This document shows positions 1 to 5,268 of a stretch of DNA of 5,268 bases, piece after piece (position 1 is the stretch's first letter; each line of letters starts with the position of its first letter). Source of the DNA: an uncultured Acidimicrobiaceae bacterium. Its GTDB lineage: Bacteria > Actinomycetota > Acidimicrobiia > Acidimicrobiales > Ilumatobacteraceae. The position numbers were made by a program, and so were the translations under genes. The notes beneath the pieces are model-generated. The model made no database searches, was not told where the DNA came from, and saw nothing but the letters and a program-made list of their open reading frames with translations. The DNA lies in assembly GCA_903934195.1 (NCBI GenBank), contig CAIZMV010000091.1, forward strand, positions 1 through 5,268. The letters are read 5' to 3'.

Positions 1-1461
1 CTCCAAAGTAAGAGCCATCCACTTGCGGTCATAGGCACTTCCGATAGCAATACCCTCTGGCTCTGGGCCTTTTGAAGCACTGCGTGCATCGATTGCCTTA
101 ATGGCACCGGTTGTGGTGTCCCAGTCTGCGTTGAACAAGTTCCCGCGCTGTTCCTTGGCAAGATTCTCGAGCAGATCACCCGAGTCATAGACCAGGTCAG
201 CCTTAAAGATTCCGGAAACTGTATTGGCTTTCCATACGCTGAATGAGCGTGTTCCGAATGAGTAGGCCGACTTAACCTTGGTGCTTGATGTGACAGGAGA
301 ACCCGCAACAGACGCTGGAGCGAATGGTGTTGTCTTCAATTGACCGATAGCTGCATCAGCTGTAAGTGTCTTTGAAACAGATGAGTCAGCAATCTTGCTG
401 AATGATGAGTCCTCATCTTCAATTGTGGTGGTGCTAGTTCCGCCCTTGACGCATGGGTACGAGCGTGAGTCACCTTCGTTAGCAGTGAACAAGTAATTCA
501 CTCCGCCGGCGCGAGTTGATGCGATTGCATCAGGTAGGTACATACCCATTGTTGATTGTGGAGCAATAACTGCCGCAAGATCCTTGTTGTTCGAGTCGAG
601 ACCGTTACCAACTTTGGAATGATCTTTGTAACCGAGTGGCGTGAGGTTCAAAACTGCTTTTGTAGCCAAATCTATGGTTGCAATTGTGTTGTTCTCTTGC
701 AAAGTTACGAAGGCATACTTGCTATCTGGAGATACTGAAATGTACTCAGGCTCAAGGTCTTGAGCCACGGTTGCATTCGGTCCAAAAATACGGCCACCTT
801 CAAAGGCAATAGCGCTTGCACGCTCATTGAAAGCTTCGAAAGTAAGCGTTGTTGCCACTGGTGTTGCAGCACTTATGTCAATGATGGAAACAGAGCCGTT
901 CGGATCGGTAGTTGTTGGCAATTTTCCATCGGTGAGGCAATACGACTTTGGTTCACCCTCATTAGCCGACAAAACAAACTGGCCGTCAGGTGAGAATGTC
1001 ACGTGGTCTGGAAGCGATCCCACGTCCACGCCATTTGGGGCCGATTCAAGGAGTTCACCATCGGTGTCAGCAAGGAATACCTTGCCAGGAGCTTGAGAGG
1101 ATGTCATGGAAGCAGCGATTGCAATGGTTCCGTTCTTAGCTGCGACGCTCTGAATTCCGGTTACGCCCTTTGCGGCAAGATCGAGAGACTTAACTTTCTT
1201 AGGGGCTGCCGGATCTGAGATATCAACAATATCAATCTGGTTGGTAGCGCCATTCGTGACATAGATACGAGAAGTTGCTGCGTCGTACGCTGATATTTCT
1301 GCGCCACCGATTCCACTACCGCTGACCCAACGACCGAGAAACTTAAGGCCTGCGCCTGTTTCAGTTGCTGCACCAACCGATTGTGCTGTTAGTAGTGACG
1401 TTGCGGACAACAACAATGATGCTGTCAGCGTGAGGATAATTGTGGGCTTGAAATGTTTCAC
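1..1461 (-). CDS. Secreted choice-of-anchor I family beta-propeller protein (3' end beyond window)
   Basis: The first 487 residues are in the window and the reading frame stays open to the left edge. Residues 1-31 look like a Sec signal peptide: basic start (K2, H3, K5), hydrophobic core at about 8-26, and a small-residue cleavage site near VGA at 29-31. The mature part shows motifs I associate with choice-of-anchor I proteins: ANEGEP (166-171), QDLEPEY (234-240), LQENN (254-258), PLG.KDHS (275-282), a second ANEGD (327-331) and GPEPEG (465-470). The last resembles the phytase-like/esterase-like motif. Repeated SPDG- and VDI-type strands suggest a beta-propeller. The protein should act outside the membrane; its substrate is unknown, and phosphoester hydrolysis is only a guess from family similarity and the phn neighbour. 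GTG at 1461 was chosen because it gives a well-formed signal peptide and sits seven bases after a TATTAT hexamer. In-frame alternatives are TTG at 1494 and GTG at 1536; a stop lies at 1563-1561. The C-terminal anchor or sorting region is not visible. Confidence 0.88.
   Translation of the reverse strand, partial: MKHFKPTIILTLTASLLLSATSLLTAQSVGAATETGAGLKFLGRWVSGSGIGGAEISAYDAATSRIYVTNGATNQIDIVDISDPAAPKKVKSLDLAAKGVTGIQSVAAKNGTIAIAASMTSSQAPGKVFLADTDGELLESAPNGVDVGSLPDHVTFSPDGQFVLSANEGEPKSYCLTDGKLPTTTDPNGSVSIIDISAATPVATTLTFEAFNERASAIAFEGGRIFGPNATVAQDLEPEYISVSPDSKYAFVTLQENNTIATIDLATKAVLNLTPLGYKDHSKVGNGLDSNNKDLAAVIAPQSTMGMYLPDAIASTRAGGVNYLFTANEGDSRSYPCVKGGTSTTTIEDEDSSFSKIADSSVSKTLTADAAIGQLKTTPFAPASVAGSPVTSSTKVKSAYSFGTRSFSVWKANTVSGIFKADLVYDSGDLLENLAKEQRGNLFNADWDTTTGAIKAIDARSASKGPEPEGIAIGSAYDRKWMALTLE
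1369..1461 (-). other. Signal peptide region of the secreted protein
   Basis: Residues 1-31 have a short basic N-region, about 18 residues rich in L, T, S, A and I, and a small-residue C-region ending TAQSVGA. Cleavage is most likely after A31, or possibly after A26. There is no lipobox cysteine, so it reads as a plain secretory signal and not a lipoprotein signal. No twin-arginine motif is present. Confidence 0.75.
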
Positions 1462-1468
1462 GAGCGAA

Positions 1469-1474
1469 ATAATA
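1469..1474 (-). promoter_or_regulatory. Candidate -10 hexamer for leaderless transcription of the secreted-protein gene
   Basis: TATTAT on the - strand matches the TATAAT consensus at five of six positions. It ends seven bases before the GTG start at 1461, so transcription would begin at or next to the start codon. No Shine-Dalgarno precedes this GTG, which fits a leaderless mRNA. The -35 region is weak: TTGGCG at 1494-1489 is only 14 bases away, and T-rich sequence occupies the normal spacing. Confidence 0.45.
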
Positions 1475-1516
1475 AAAGTGCGAAGTAACGCCAAAAAGTT
1501 TTCTGCGCCACAGCAT

Positions 1517-1534
1517 CTCAAACTTTTGGTGAAC
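1517..1534 (-). promoter_or_regulatory. Weak PHO-box-like direct repeat
   Basis: On the - strand, GTTCACC (1534-1528) is followed after AAAA by GTTTGAG (1523-1517), an 11-base period. In Streptomyces, PhoP binds 11-base direct repeats whose conserved part resembles GTTCACC. The first unit fits that exactly; the second matches at only three of seven positions, and no third unit is obvious. The position is 43-60 bases upstream of the candidate -10. It is recorded because both flanking genes plausibly concern phosphorus; chance is quite possible. Confidence 0.2.
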
Positions 1535-1563
1535 ACTAAAAGTTGTTTTTGCAGGATTTTTCA

Positions 1564-1592
1564 TTGTTACTTAAAAGTCATGCTTCGTTAAT
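1564..1592 (+). promoter_or_regulatory. Candidate promoter of the phn operon
   Basis: TTGTTA (1564-1569) matches the TTGACA -35 consensus at four of six positions. After exactly 17 bases, GTTAAT (1587-1592) matches TATAAT at four of six. Transcription would start near 1599, inside the inverted repeats, leaving a leader of roughly 38 bases. A rival is TAGGTT (1625-1630), a TANNNT hexamer six bases before the phnG ATG that would give a leaderless mRNA but has no good -35. Neither can be settled from sequence alone. Confidence 0.28.
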
Positions 1593-1594
1593 TG

Positions 1595-1624
1595 TTTGTC
1601 AACGACAATGTTCAATTTGACAAA
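1595..1624. repeat. Inverted repeats before phnG, candidate operator
   Basis: TTTGTCAA (1595-1602) and TTGACAAA (1617-1624) form a perfect 8-base inverted repeat with 14 bases between, centres 22 bases apart, about two helical turns. The left arm also forms a tighter palindrome, TTGTC-AAC-GACAA (1596-1608). The region therefore has three TTGTC/GACAA half-sites just upstream of phnG and at the proposed transcription start, as expected for a repressor operator. It does not obviously match the TGGTATAGACCA-type site I recall for the mycobacterial GntR regulator PhnF, so no regulator is named. Confidence 0.4.
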
Positions 1625-1636
1625 TAGGTTCATCAA

Positions 1637-2113
1637 ATGCCAACGAATTTGCTCCTTGACTCAGATATTCCAGAGATTGATTCGCGCGAAGGGAGAAGCT
1701 CACTACTTGCGCAAGCAAACACAGAGGAGCTCACTTCGTTAGTCGACAGGCTTCTAGAAGAAGCCGAACTCTCATCACAATTGCGGATTGTCCGCTCTCC
1801 CCATACGGGAACAGTGCAATTCCAAGTACGTGAACCAGTTTGTGAGGAGCGCTTCTACCTTGCCGACGTAGTTGTCACCGTTGCTGAAGTCGCAATTGGC
1901 AATCACTTGGGTTGGGCAATGCGAGTTGGCACCGATCGACGTGCGGCTCTAGCAGCAGCCATTGCAGATGCCCTCTTCGAAAGCGGGCACAAGGAAGCGT
2001 GTGGTTCACTGCAGTCTCTTATCACGGTCACTCGTCGTGAACTGATTGACCAACGCCAATCAGAGTGGGCACAACTCAATAAGACAATCATTGAATTTGA
2101 GGAGTTGGACTGA
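1637..2113 (+). CDS. phnG: PhnG, C–P lyase core complex subunit
   Basis: PhnG is a small subunit of the cytoplasmic PhnGHIJ core; with PhnI and PhnH it supports transfer of the phosphonate to the ribose of ATP. The 158-residue length is close to the 150 of E. coli PhnG. Matching family features are VRSPHTGTVQFQ.RE (52-66), corresponding to the usual VR..ETG.VQ.Q.R block, ERF at 71-73, and an alanine-rich helix ending AIADAL (108-113) after G98-T-D100. Two family motifs are altered: the GE..VTRA-like segment reads AD...VTVAEV (76-85), and GRD reads GTD. These mark a divergent member but do not cast doubt on identity given its place in the operon. ATG 1637 is the first possible start, because an in-frame TAG lies at 1625-1627. 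A weak AGG at 1626-1628 is the only ribosome-binding candidate. The stop overlaps the phnH start by one base (TGATG). Confidence 0.92.
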   Translation: MPTNLLLDSDIPEIDSREGRSSLLAQANTEELTSLVDRLLEEAELSSQLRIVRSPHTGTVQFQVREPVCEERFYLADVVVTVAEVAIGNHLGWAMRVGTDRRAALAAAIADALFESGHKEACGSLQSLITVTRRELIDQRQSEWAQLNKTIIEFEELD

Positions 2114-2769
2114 TGTCAAACACTTTTCAACTCTCGACTATTGATCCCGTACGGCTATCCAATGCAATTCTCGACGTACATGAATCACAACACGTATTCA
2201 CAGTTCTGCTCAATTCTTTGAGTAATCCTGGAACTGTCTACTCCGTTGACCAAAAAATCTGGGAGCGAACAGACGGATGTGCAGTTCCACTTCTTGCACT
2301 TCTTGGCCATGAAACGCCATTTTGTGTATCTGGTGAAAACAGTGAAGAACTAACCGCAATCATTCAACATGCCACCACCGCCCGCCCTTCTTCTTTGAAG
2401 GACGCGCGATACATCGCAATACCGAACTCAATAACCAGTGAAGACTTTGCAGAGATATCCACGGGAACAGATCTACGTCCAGATTCAGCAGCACAAATAT
2501 CTATGTACTGCTTAGGAAGGTTTTCAACCACTTCCTCATCAACTACTGGGGGCACAAGTGTCAGATTGTCTGGTCCGGGAGTCAACGGTGAATCAGAACT
2601 GACCTTTGAGCACATCGACTCGGTCGTTTTAGCAAGTCTTCTGACCAGAAAGTTTGCATTCCCTCGCGGACATGACTTTTGGTTTTGCAATAGCGAGGGC
2701 CAAATAGTGGCAATCCCGCGAAGCACCACCGTGACTCTTATCAACTCTTCTACCGAAAAGGTGTCATAA
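2113..2769 (+). CDS. phnH: PhnH, C–P lyase core complex subunit
   Basis: PhnH is the dimeric subunit at the periphery of the PhnGHIJ core, needed for phosphonate coupling to ATP; it has no known catalytic residues of its own. Recognisable blocks are the FTVLLNSLSNPGTV segment (29-42; E. coli has FRRLLKAMSEPG), LLALLGHETPF (60-70), STGTDLRPDSAAQI (116-129), RLSGPGV (151-157) and the C-terminal FPRGHDFWF followed by AIPRST (183-205), matching FPLGIDL..AIPRTT in E. coli. At 218 residues it is about two dozen longer than E. coli PhnH (194), with extra sequence spread over the N-terminus, the central serine/threonine-rich stretch (137-149) and the tail. GAGGAG at 2099-2104 lies eight bases before the ATG, inside the end of phnG, and the TGATG junction implies coupled translation. 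phnI follows after a two-base gap. Confidence 0.95.
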   Translation: MSNTFQLSTIDPVRLSNAILDVHESQHVFTVLLNSLSNPGTVYSVDQKIWERTDGCAVPLLALLGHETPFCVSGENSEELTAIIQHATTARPSSLKDARYIAIPNSITSEDFAEISTGTDLRPDSAAQISMYCLGRFSTTSSSTTGGTSVRLSGPGVNGESELTFEHIDSVVLASLLTRKFAFPRGHDFWFCNSEGQIVAIPRSTTVTLINSSTEKVS

Positions 2770-2771
2770 AA

Positions 2772-3869
2772 ATGGGATACGCAGCCGCTCGTGGTGGCCT
2801 CACAGCAATTCGAAATGCCGAAGACCTCGTTCGCACACTTCGTGATATGGATGAAAGCGAGCAGATTGAACTCGATCAGTTCATTGGTCGTCTTCGCCTT
2901 CTTGTTGACCGGATCATGGGAGAGGCCGGAATGTGGGAACCGCGCCTGACTGCCTTGGCTATTCGCCAGGCAGAAGGTGACCACATTGAATCTGTTCACC
3001 TTTTGCGCGCATATAAATCAACTCTTCCGCGAATTGCTTCCACTGAGCCAATTCACGTTGATGAGATGAGACTACTGCGCCGCGTTGTTCCAGCATTTCG
3101 TGAACCGGGTGGCCCACAAATACTTGGACGCAGCACCGACTACAGCGCTCGCATGTTAGACCCCCGCAGTGGATCTGGTGCAACAGCATCTCTTGAACCC
3201 GAAGTCGCAACGCATGTTGCCGAGAATTCTTCATCTGTGCAAACAAACACTCCACGTCTTATGAATGTTTTGCGTGACATGGATTTGCTGACTGACCGTC
3301 GCCGCACGGATGACCCTGAGCCTTTTGATATCACTCGAACCCCAGCTCGCCCACCGGCACCACGCTCGGCCCGATTGTCATCAATGGCACGTGCTGAAAC
3401 TGGTGCACTCTTGAACCAGTGGTACCGAAACATCCTCGGACCAGATGGTTACCTACACGAAGTAACACTTGGTGAAGTTCGTCATGGAGAGTTGCCCATT
3501 CGCATTAAGCATCCGTACACCAATGGGTCGGTCTCAATTGGATCGTTACGAGTAACGGAAGTTGAGGCCATCGAAGACCTCAACGGAGTTGACGAAGATC
3601 GTGATCGATTCGATATCGGATATGGACTGTGCCTTGGTCACAATGAAAGAAAAGCCATTGCAATGGCGAATCTTGACATCGCTTGTCACCGCGATGGTTC
3701 TAAATCTTCGTTAGAGCAATCAATTCTTCTGACTACTGATGGGCTCGATTCTGCTGGTTTTCTCGAGCATTTGAAACTTCCCCACTACGTCACCTTTCGC
3801 TCAATGATGGAACGAAAAATTGCCGTAAGAAATGCTCGCCCGAGTGTCCAAAAAGGAGACAAGGAATGA
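2772..3869 (+). CDS. phnI: PhnI, C–P lyase core subunit (phosphonate–ATP ribosyl transfer)
   Basis: PhnI displaces adenine from ATP with an alkylphosphonate, giving 5-triphosphoribosyl 1-phosphonate, the first committed step; the isolated E. coli subunit acts as a purine nucleosidase. The 365 residues compare with 354 in E. coli. Conserved blocks are GY.AARGGLTAI (2-13), ALAIRQA.GD..E...LLRAY (61-81), LGRSTDYSARMLD (118-130), FDITRTP (185-191), SRLS.MAR-type sequence (199-207), GYGL..GHNERKA.AMA (283-299) and EHLKLPHY (332-339). H333 and H338 in the last motif align with the E. coli zinc-site residues H328 and H333, so the active-site region is intact. The stretch 131-184 is variable in the family and polar here. 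AAGGTG at 2758-2763 is eight bases before the ATG. The end overlaps the phnJ start by four bases (ATGA). Confidence 0.97.
   Translation: MGYAAARGGLTAIRNAEDLVRTLRDMDESEQIELDQFIGRLRLLVDRIMGEAGMWEPRLTALAIRQAEGDHIESVHLLRAYKSTLPRIASTEPIHVDEMRLLRRVVPAFREPGGPQILGRSTDYSARMLDPRSGSGATASLEPEVATHVAENSSSVQTNTPRLMNVLRDMDLLTDRRRTDDPEPFDITRTPARPPAPRSARLSSMARAETGALLNQWYRNILGPDGYLHEVTLGEVRHGELPIRIKHPYTNGSVSIGSLRVTEVEAIEDLNGVDEDRDRFDIGYGLCLGHNERKAIAMANLDIACHRDGSKSSLEQSILLTTDGLDSAGFLEHLKLPHYVTFRSMMERKIAVRNARPSVQKGDKE
3850..3858 (+). promoter_or_regulatory. Strong Shine-Dalgarno that fixes the phnJ start
   Basis: AAAAAGGAG at 3850-3858 is the clearest ribosome binding site in the window. It lies seven bases before ATG 3866 but thirteen before the next in-frame ATG at 3872, which favours the upstream start and the ATGA overlap with phnI. 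It may help PhnJ production match that of the other core subunits. Confidence 0.7.
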
Positions 3870-4750
3870 CAATGAATGCTGTATACAACGGTTCACACTT
3901 AGATTCGATCGTCGGAGAAGATCCGGGTATCCCGTTTGCGCTCCTCGACGAGGAATCAAAGCGTGAAATACGTCGTGCATTACTGCACGCTGTTTGCGTC
4001 CCTGGTTATCAGGTTCCGTTTGGCTCTCGCGAAATGCCGGTTGCCCGTGGATGGGGTTCTGGCGGTCTGCAAATCACGCTTGCCATAGTAGGGAAATCTG
4101 ACATCGTCAAAGTGATTGACCAAGGAGACGATGAAGGTGTGAACGCTGTAAACCTTCGCCGCCTGGTTGTTACTTCAACGGGTATTGAAGAGTCAACAGA
4201 GGTTGTGGAATCAACCATCATCCAGAGTCGTCACAGAATTCCTGAAGACGAAATGATCAATAGCCACACTCTTGTTCTGCAAGTTCCTGTGCCTGAGCCC
4301 TTACGCGGCGTTGAACGAGATATGCGTGAGTTGGCTCGCATGCACTCAGAGGCTGACTATTCGCGCATGTGGGTGAGCCTGTACGAAGACAAAGTGCGTA
4401 ACGGTGTGATCACACAAACCACCGGTTACCCATGCCTTGTAAACGGAAGGTACGTGGTTGCGACTACCCCGATACCTCGGTGGGATATTCCACGACTTCA
4501 CGATTCACAGTTCCTCACACTTTTTGGGGCCGGACGTGAAAAGCGGGTCTACGCCATTCCTCCGTACACCCTTGTTGAACCATTGACATTTGAAGATGTG
4601 CCATTTGAAGTGGAACAGGCAAATGGTGCTCAATGCAGATTGTGCAATTCATCAGAGTCATTTCTTGTTGAGTCACCTGGGACAAACGGTGATACCGGAA
4701 CGTGGACATGTAGTGACACCGCATGGTGCAGAGCGAGAAGAATCAAATGA
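3866..4750 (+). CDS. phnJ: PhnJ, radical-SAM C–P lyase
   Basis: PhnJ breaks the C–P bond of ribose-1-phosphonate-5-phosphate with S-adenosylmethionine and a [4Fe-4S] cluster, giving a hydrocarbon and 5-phosphoribosyl 1,2-cyclic phosphate. The C-terminus has C257-x2-C260-x21-C282-x5-C288, the same spacing as E. coli C241, C244, C266 and C272: the first three bind the cluster and the last is the thiyl-radical cysteine. G47 in VPGYQVPFGSREMP (45-58) corresponds to the proposed glycyl radical G32. Other blocks are GWGSGGLQ (62-69), KVIDQG.D...NAV (82-95), RHRIPE (122-127), PEPLR (143-147), NGRYV (193-197) and LFGAGREKR.YA.PP (219-233). The protein has 294 residues against 281 in E. coli, mainly because of about 15 extra N-terminal residues. 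It overlaps phnI and phnK by four bases each. All known catalytic residues are present. Confidence 0.98.
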   Translation: MTMNAVYNGSHLDSIVGEDPGIPFALLDEESKREIRRALLHAVCVPGYQVPFGSREMPVARGWGSGGLQITLAIVGKSDIVKVIDQGDDEGVNAVNLRRLVVTSTGIEESTEVVESTIIQSRHRIPEDEMINSHTLVLQVPVPEPLRGVERDMRELARMHSEADYSRMWVSLYEDKVRNGVITQTTGYPCLVNGRYVVATTPIPRWDIPRLHDSQFLTLFGAGREKRVYAIPPYTLVEPLTFEDVPFEVEQANGAQCRLCNSSESFLVESPGTNGDTGTWTCSDTAWCRARRIK

Positions 4751-5268
4751 GCAAAATAGTTATCCCCGATTCAGTACTGACGGTTTCTGGACTCGGAAAG
4801 ATTTATGGTCCCATCACAGATGGTGCCATTGAGCGCACGGGTTCCCATGTAGGAACTGCCCGCGATCACCACACAGGGTCCATTGTCGCTGCCTGGGATG
4901 TCAACTTTGAAGTGGCAGCCGGAGAAGCTCTCGGAATTGTTGGTGAATCCGGATCTGGGAAATCAACCGTGTTGCGTTGTATCGCCGGAGACATTGATTC
5001 TTCGGTGGGCGATGTTCGTTTATCCACTTTTGAAAATGGCGAGTCGAATTTACTGACCCTTGATGCAGCGACTCGACGCAAAATGCGCATTGATCAATTG
5101 TCTGTTGTGTATCAGGACCCAGCAGAGGGCCTTTCCCTCGGCGTCACAGCCGGTGGGAATATCGCTGACCCACTAACCGCTGCTGGCTGGAGAAACTTCG
5201 AAGGCATCAGAACCCGTGCACGCGACTTGTTGCAACGAACTGAAGTTCCGCTCGACCGTATGGATGAC
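4747..5268 (+). CDS. phnK: PhnK, ABC-type ATPase of C–P lyase (3' end beyond window)
   Basis: PhnK resembles an ABC transporter ATPase but docks on PhnJ in the C–P lyase complex; in E. coli PhnK and PhnL together form a nucleotide-binding module needed for turnover. The first 174 residues are visible. The Walker A is GESGSGKST (66-74). The Q-loop glutamine is Q123 in VVYQDPAEGLSLGVTAGGNI (120-139), whose AGGNI is typical of PhnK (E. coli VSAGGNIGERL) and unlike peptide importers. The signature motif, Walker B and H-loop lie past the right edge. Compared with E. coli, about 22 extra residues follow KIYGP (18-22). I recall some PhnK proteins with a CxxC...CxxC insertion here; this one keeps the apparent length but has no cysteine there. 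The ATG overlaps the phnJ stop (ATGA) and has only a weak purine-rich AGAAGAA upstream, so translation probably depends on coupling. phnL is expected downstream. Confidence 0.95.
   Translation, partial: MSKIVIPDSVLTVSGLGKIYGPITDGAIERTGSHVGTARDHHTGSIVAAWDVNFEVAAGEALGIVGESGSGKSTVLRCIAGDIDSSVGDVRLSTFENGESNLLTLDAATRRKMRIDQLSVVYQDPAEGLSLGVTAGGNIADPLTAAGWRNFEGIRTRARDLLQRTEVPLDRMDD

Larger units (their letters stand above)
1462..1636. other. Divergent intergenic region between the secreted-protein gene and phnG
   Basis: This 175-base AT-rich stretch separates two divergent starts and must carry both promoters. It contains the candidate - strand -10 at 1474-1469, a candidate + strand promoter at 1564-1592, inverted repeats at 1591-1624 and a weak PHO-box-like direct repeat at 1534-1517 (-). 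No rho-independent terminator, tRNA or convincing small gene was seen. The short - strand frame starting with ATG at 1564 overlaps the secreted protein out of frame and is not supported. Confidence 0.7.

Noticed and set aside
556..1218. Several + strand open frames of 60-89 codons
   Set aside because: They are antisense to the secreted-protein gene, whose translation matches family motifs throughout; the short frames have no motif of their own.
1361..1564. A 67-codon - strand frame starting with ATG at 1564, upstream of and overlapping the secreted protein
   Set aside because: It is out of frame with the supported gene, lacks a Shine-Dalgarno and runs through the signal-peptide coding region. 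The GTG at 1461 in the other frame gives a proper signal peptide.
1617..1622. Perfect TTGACA -35 hexamer on the + strand
   Set aside because: A -10 at normal spacing would fall at about 1640, inside phnG, so transcription from it would miss the phnG start codon. It is better explained as part of the inverted repeat.
1462..1636. Possible terminator hairpin between the divergent genes
   Set aside because: The inverted repeats are AT-rich and not followed by a T-run, and neither gene ends here, so no terminator is needed.
2364..2999. A 211-codon open frame on the - strand across the phnH/phnI junction
   Set aside because: It lies fully antisense to two genes with clear family motifs, has no recognisable domain or ribosome binding site, and its composition looks like a shadow of the sense codons.
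4590..4832. An 80-codon + strand frame bridging phnJ and phnK
   Set aside because: It covers the phnJ cysteine motif and the phnK start in the wrong frame; the ATGA overlap of phnJ and phnK already explains the DNA.
1..5268. Insertion sequences, CRISPR arrays, tRNA or rRNA genes
   Set aside because: None seen: outside the single intergenic region the window is coding, and no spaced direct repeats or transposase motifs were found by eye.

Overview
The window carries the left part of a carbon–phosphorus (C–P) lyase operon in the order phnG-phnH-phnI-phnJ-phnK on the + strand, with phnK cut by the right edge. A divergent gene on the - strand, cut by the left edge, encodes a secreted beta-propeller protein of the choice-of-anchor I family. 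The genes are recognised from remembered family motifs read in the translations; no database search was run.

Layout. Positions 1-1461 (-) hold the 5' 487 codons of the secreted protein. Positions 1462-1636 are the only substantial non-coding stretch. It must hold the promoters of both divergent genes and contains several overlapping inverted repeats next to phnG. From 1637 to the right edge, five phn genes are packed with 1- to 4-base overlaps or a 2-base gap, which indicates one translationally coupled mRNA.

How the genes work together. In the well-studied E. coli pathway, PhnG, PhnH, PhnI and PhnJ form the core complex. PhnI, with G and H, exchanges the adenine of ATP for a phosphonate. 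PhnM then removes pyrophosphate. PhnJ, a radical-SAM iron–sulphur enzyme, breaks the C–P bond and releases a hydrocarbon (methane from methylphosphonate) plus a ribose cyclic phosphate. PhnK is the ABC-type ATPase that docks on PhnJ. PhnL, PhnM and a phosphonate transporter are not in the window and presumably lie to the right or elsewhere. The catalytic residues of PhnI (two zinc-site histidines) and PhnJ (four cysteines and the radical glycine) are all present, so the system looks functional. The divergent secreted protein belongs to a group with phytase/esterase-like similarity, so the locus may serve phosphorus scavenging as a whole; that link is inference.

Organism. Base composition is near 50% GC. 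The divergent gene starts with GTG and has a TATTAT hexamer seven bases upstream and no Shine-Dalgarno, a leaderless arrangement common in Actinobacteria. An actinobacterium, possibly an aquatic lineage of moderate GC, is my best guess, at low to moderate confidence.

I do not see an undescribed system here. The points most worth a second look are a cysteine-less version of an insertion in PhnK that is cysteine-rich in some relatives, the set of mutually exclusive inverted repeats before phnG, and the pairing with the secreted protein.
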